Positions 32,128 through 34,801 of a stretch of DNA of 34,801 bases are shown piece by piece. This DNA comes from CAJWBT01 sp964401855. Its GTDB lineage: Bacteria; Chloroflexota; Dehalococcoidia; Lucifugimonadales; UBA3495. The notes below the pieces were generated by a model. It ran no database searches. It saw nothing but the letters and a program-made list of their open reading frames with translations, and was not told where the DNA came from. The position numbers and the translations under genes are program-made. How positions within the stretch are numbered: the stretch's first letter is position 1; the number at the start of each line of letters is the position of its first letter. The stretch is taken from positions 1 through 34,801 of the forward strand of contig CAYOAF010000133.1 of assembly GCA_964401855.1 (NCBI GenBank). The letters run 5' to 3'.

Positions 32128-33870
32128 TTAGCCCCAGCGTGCGTGCCGCATGTCTCCTTCCCGGTCCTTCCAGCCGGGGTCGAAGGCAAGCTTGTCCAGC
32201 TTCATGCTCCCATTATCTTTCTTGACGGCAATCGAGTGGAGCCAGTTGGTGTCGTCCCGCTCGGTATAGTCCATGCGATTGTGACCGCCGCGGCTTTCAG
32301 TGCGCATCGAGGCTGCTCTGGTGGATATCTCCGCCACGGTGAGCATGTTCTCGATCTCCAGCGCTTCCACCATCCCAAGGGGGCCTTCCACGGACAGCTT
32401 CGGCAGGCTCTCCTCGCGGATGCGGGCGGCCATCTGGAGCACCCGGTCGAAGCCCTCGGGCGTCCGGACCACCAGCATGTCTTCCCACATTCCCTGCTGT
32501 ATCTCTTTCTTGACCTTTCGGACCGAGATGCTGCCCTTCTGACTCTTCAGGCGGGAAACGCGCTCCTGGGTCTGGCCGGTGACGTTGGAAGGCACATTGG
32601 AGATGCCCTGGGACTGAGCGTACCGGGCTGCGTGACGGCCGGACCTGGCGCCGAAGACCTGGCCGCTGGCCAGCATGTGGCCGCCGAGCCGGTCCGCGCC
32701 GTGGTCGCCGGCGGCGGCCTCGCCGCCCCCGGCGTACAGCCCCGGAATGTTGGAAAGCCCATTTTCGTCGATCACCAGGCCGCCACCGGCGCAATGCCGA
32801 CCGGTGAGAATCTCCAGGGGCCGCTCATCGGGGTAGATGACCTGTTGGTTCAGCCAGGACTCGGCGTATTGATCCCGGAGGGACACGGCAGCCTCAGTCA
32901 GGTCGAGAAACACGCCACCGTTGGGGCCGGCCCGGCCCGCGATTATTTCCTTGGTAGTGGCGATGTCGAAGTATTTCCCGCAGTCCCTGGTGGTGAAGGG
33001 GTTGTATTCAGCCCGGGTCTCGAGCACTTCCTGGGCCGTCACCCCTTCCGGCAGGTAGCGGGACAGGAACTCCTCGCCCCGGCCGTTGGTGAGCTTTGCC
33101 CCCGGCGACCTAAGCAATCCGGTATTGGGGTGTCCCTTTCCGGGGAGGGCGATCAGGAAGAACTGGCCGAACTCCATGTTGGTCAAGGTGGCCCCCGCCC
33201 GATAGGCCATGGCGTGGCCGTCGCCAGTGACGCAGGGCGGGTGGAAGTTGTACTGGTACAGGGCTTCATCGCCCCCGGTTGCCAGGATAACCGCTCCGGC
33301 CTTGATCACCATGCTGTTGCCCTGGAAATCCACCCCTGTTGCGCCCACGCAACGGCCCTGGTGGATGAGCAGATCGGCCACCATGATCTCTTCGAGGATT
33401 TGGACCCCGTTCTCTTGCAGGAGCCTGTTGAACAGCGCGATAAGGGGGACACCGTGGTGCAGCAGCCACCTGCCATGGAACTTGATGCCCCACTCCTGGA
33501 GTTTGTAGCGGTGAGACATCGCGTCCTGGACCAGCGTGTGGACCAGTTTGGGGTCGGCCATCCCGAGCCCGGCCTGGATGATGTTCCGGTAGTCGCCCTC
33601 AATCAGGTCCTCAACCGTGGACTTGCTGGCGTCCAGCCAGGGCACCAGGTGAGCGGCGCCGGTCTCTGGGTCCAGGAAGAAGCCGCCCCAATCGGATTGC
33701 CCCGAGTTGGTGGCCCCGGCGCCCCGCATGGCCATCGCGTTGTGCAGGCCTTTCACCGCCAGGATGACCTGGGCGCCCGCCAATCTGGCTTCGAGGGCCG
33801 CCCGAGAGCCCGCGCCGCCGCCGCCGACGACCAGTACGCCAGTCTCCAAGACGTCAGGTTGTGTAGCCAT
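32128..33870 (-). CDS. FAD-dependent fumarate reductase/succinate dehydrogenase-like flavoprotein
   Basis: From ATG 33870 (AGGAG about seven bases upstream) the protein has 580 residues. It has the Rossmann motif VLVVGGGGAGSRAALEA, AMRGAGATNSGQSDWG, GAVILATGG, a GDGHAMAYRAGATLTNMEFGQF segment, GLYAGGGEAAAGDHGADRLGGHMLASG (FAD-binding), and the C-terminal ESRGGHNRMDYTERDDTNWLHS that corresponds to the flavoprotein C-terminal domain. This layout is shared by fumarate reductase, L-aspartate oxidase and adenylylsulfate reductase subunits. No iron-sulfur subunit is encoded beside it, so it may act alone or with a ferredoxin. In this operon it probably reduces or oxidises an acid or CoA-thioester intermediate. 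The frame extends upstream to 33984, but that part overlaps the hotdog gene and lacks family character. Confidence 0.88.
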   Translation of the reverse strand: MATQPDVLETGVLVVGGGGAGSRAALEARLAGAQVILAVKGLHNAMAMRGAGATNSGQSDWGGFFLDPETGAAHLVPWLDASKSTVEDLIEGDYRNIIQAGLGMADPKLVHTLVQDAMSHRYKLQEWGIKFHGRWLLHHGVPLIALFNRLLQENGVQILEEIMVADLLIHQGRCVGATGVDFQGNSMVIKAGAVILATGGDEALYQYNFHPPCVTGDGHAMAYRAGATLTNMEFGQFFLIALPGKGHPNTGLLRSPGAKLTNGRGEEFLSRYLPEGVTAQEVLETRAEYNPFTTRDCGKYFDIATTKEIIAGRAGPNGGVFLDLTEAAVSLRDQYAESWLNQQVIYPDERPLEILTGRHCAGGGLVIDENGLSNIPGLYAGGGEAAAGDHGADRLGGHMLASGQVFGARSGRHAARYAQSQGISNVPSNVTGQTQERVSRLKSQKGSISVRKVKKEIQQGMWEDMLVVRTPEGFDRVLQMAARIREESLPKLSVEGPLGMVEALEIENMLTVAEISTRAASMRTESRGGHNRMDYTERDDTNWLHSIAVKKDNGSMKLDKLAFDPGWKDREGDMRHARWG

Positions 33871-33908
33871 TGCCGATCTCCTGAACGGGTCCCCGCGTTG
33901 TAGCCAGC

Positions 33909-34801
33909 CTAGGTTGCCCGCGACGGCAGGGATAGGGTGGCGGTCCCCGGAGATAGGGTCTCCCCTCTCTGGTTCTCCGTCCACATGTCAACGTCAACCA
34001 GGTACAGGCCGTCCTCCTGGTACATTCGCACAACCTTTCCCTGGCAGGTGATGATATCGCCGCGGCCGTTGTTGGCCCGGTATTGGACACCGAACTTGCG
34101 GATGTCCCCGGACTCTCCGATCCACTGCCGAAGCATGTTGTGGAGGTAGGCGAATTGGAGCAGCCCCATCCCATCCACGTCTTTCTGCCCCCGGCTATTG
34201 GCGATGTCCGGGTCCTGGTGGTGGTACACGTATTCATCGTTGACCGCCGCGTAGCGGTTGAAGTTCATCAGGTCAGTGTATCGCCGGAATATGGGCAGGG
34301 CGCCGCCTTCCTCGATCTGGTCGAAGGACACGCCCTGGGGATCGTACACCATCGGGCTGGCCCATTCTTGATGCGGGTTGCCGGTGGGGACTACCTTGAT
34401 CTGCTCCAAGCCCTGGGAGGGGGCGTCCGGCCGGTCGAAGATGAACACCCGCAGGTGCCGCAGCAGCTTCACCAGCTCATTGTTCTGGTTGGTCAACCGC
34501 GCTTCGTTCAGGCCGAATAGCAGTATGCCGGAGCGGCCCGTCTTCTCGTAGACGTCTACCAGCTCGCTGGTGCCGGTTATGACGTCGCCCATCCGTATGG
34601 GCGCATGATACTCAGCCTCGTTTCCGGCGCTGAAGCTCCTTACCGCGAAGCCCTCTTGGGACCTCGGGTCGCGTAGTCCGGCTCCACGATCATCTCCCGC
34701 AATCTGGCCCATATCGGGCCATATCGGGAGGTGGCCGAGCGCCAGGTGGCCGGTATCATCCAACGGCCAAGCGAAGGGGTTGAACTCCGCCGGAGCGACT
34801 A
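33909..34801 (-). CDS. double-hotdog MaoC/FAS1-like dehydratase (5' end cut by window edge)
   Basis: The frame is open to the window edge (upstream codons read VAPAEFNPFAWPLDDTGH), so the start lies outside. The N-terminal hotdog includes SAGNEAEYHAPIRMGDVITGTSELVDVYEKTG. The C-terminal hotdog includes FRRYTDLMNFNRYAAVNDEYVYHHQDPDIA, where the Asp and His fit the hydratase motif, and VDVDMWTENQRGETLSPGTATLSLP. Such proteins hydrate enoyl-CoA or act on related CoA thioesters, matching the acyl-CoA dehydrogenases downstream. Between about 34640 and 34720 the sequence looks scrambled (PDMGQIAGDDRGAGLRDP), next to a 10-base tandem duplication; a compensated double frameshift is possible. The stop lies 38 bases before the FAD gene start, so it is probably in the same operon. 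Confidence 0.82.
   Translation of the reverse strand, partial: VAPAEFNPFAWPLDDTGHLALGHLPIWPDMGQIAGDDRGAGLRDPRSQEGFAVRSFSAGNEAEYHAPIRMGDVITGTSELVDVYEKTGRSGILLFGLNEARLTNQNNELVKLLRHLRVFIFDRPDAPSQGLEQIKVVPTGNPHQEWASPMVYDPQGVSFDQIEEGGALPIFRRYTDLMNFNRYAAVNDEYVYHHQDPDIANSRGQKDVDGMGLLQFAYLHNMLRQWIGESGDIRKFGVQYRANNGRGDIITCQGKVVRMYQEDGLYLVDVDMWTENQRGETLSPGTATLSLPSRAT

Noticed and set aside
29571..33903. Long plus-strand ORFs (421 and 601 residues) opposite the acyl-CoA dehydrogenase and FAD genes
   Set aside because: They are antisense shadows in GC-rich DNA; the minus-strand proteins match known families along their whole length.

Overview
This window looks like a high-GC bacterial chromosome segment. 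The gene content suggests Chloroflexota of the Dehalococcoidia/SAR202 kind: a luciferase-like flavin monooxygenase, CaiB-type CoA-transferase, paired acyl-CoA dehydrogenases, a fumarate-reductase-like flavoprotein, hydantoinase A/B, Pro/Thr-linker surface proteins and many GTG/TTG starts. This placement is an inference from family content and style; no rRNA or other phylogenetic marker is present.

Left end (1-2540): an accessory patch. It holds the first 27 codons of an IS3-type transposase OrfA with its terminal repeat, a visibly AT-richer Fic protein gene, an alpha/beta-hydrolase whose nucleophile position is Ala, and a palindromic REP/MITE-like element.

Housekeeping block (2629-12866): a membrane-anchored Pro/Thr-linker protein with four IPT/TIG-like repeats (-), an AroK-AroB fusion (+), a TauE/SafE permease with a tightly coupled 61-residue membrane protein (-), tgt (+), and a threonine synthase-like gene followed by a NIL-domain gene and a MoaD/ThiS-like gene (-). 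The last operon has a clear promoter and a terminator-like hairpin in its leader, and its order suggests thiocarboxylate-based sulfur transfer. nhaA (+) is transcribed divergently from it.

Scavenging block (13118-25085): an MFS carrier, an N-acyl-D-amino-acid deacylase-type amidohydrolase, a lipoprotein metallopeptidase with about seven 35-residue helical repeats, a broken COG2159-like amidohydrolase (two TGA codons at apparent Trp positions plus a frameshift), hydantoinase A and B behind a leader with two mutually exclusive hairpins, and a luciferase-like monooxygenase.

Right end (25325-34801): eight minus-strand genes with short gaps or overlaps, so probably one operon. In transcription order they are a double-hotdog MaoC-like hydratase (cut by the window edge), an FAD-dependent reductase/dehydrogenase, two closely related acyl-CoA dehydrogenases, a CaiB/BaiF CoA-transferase, and three components of a Dpp/Opp-type ABC importer (one permease, two ATPases). 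Together they would take up a substrate, activate it as a CoA thioester, and oxidise and hydrate it. No second permease or binding protein is visible. No tRNA, rRNA or CRISPR array was recognised.
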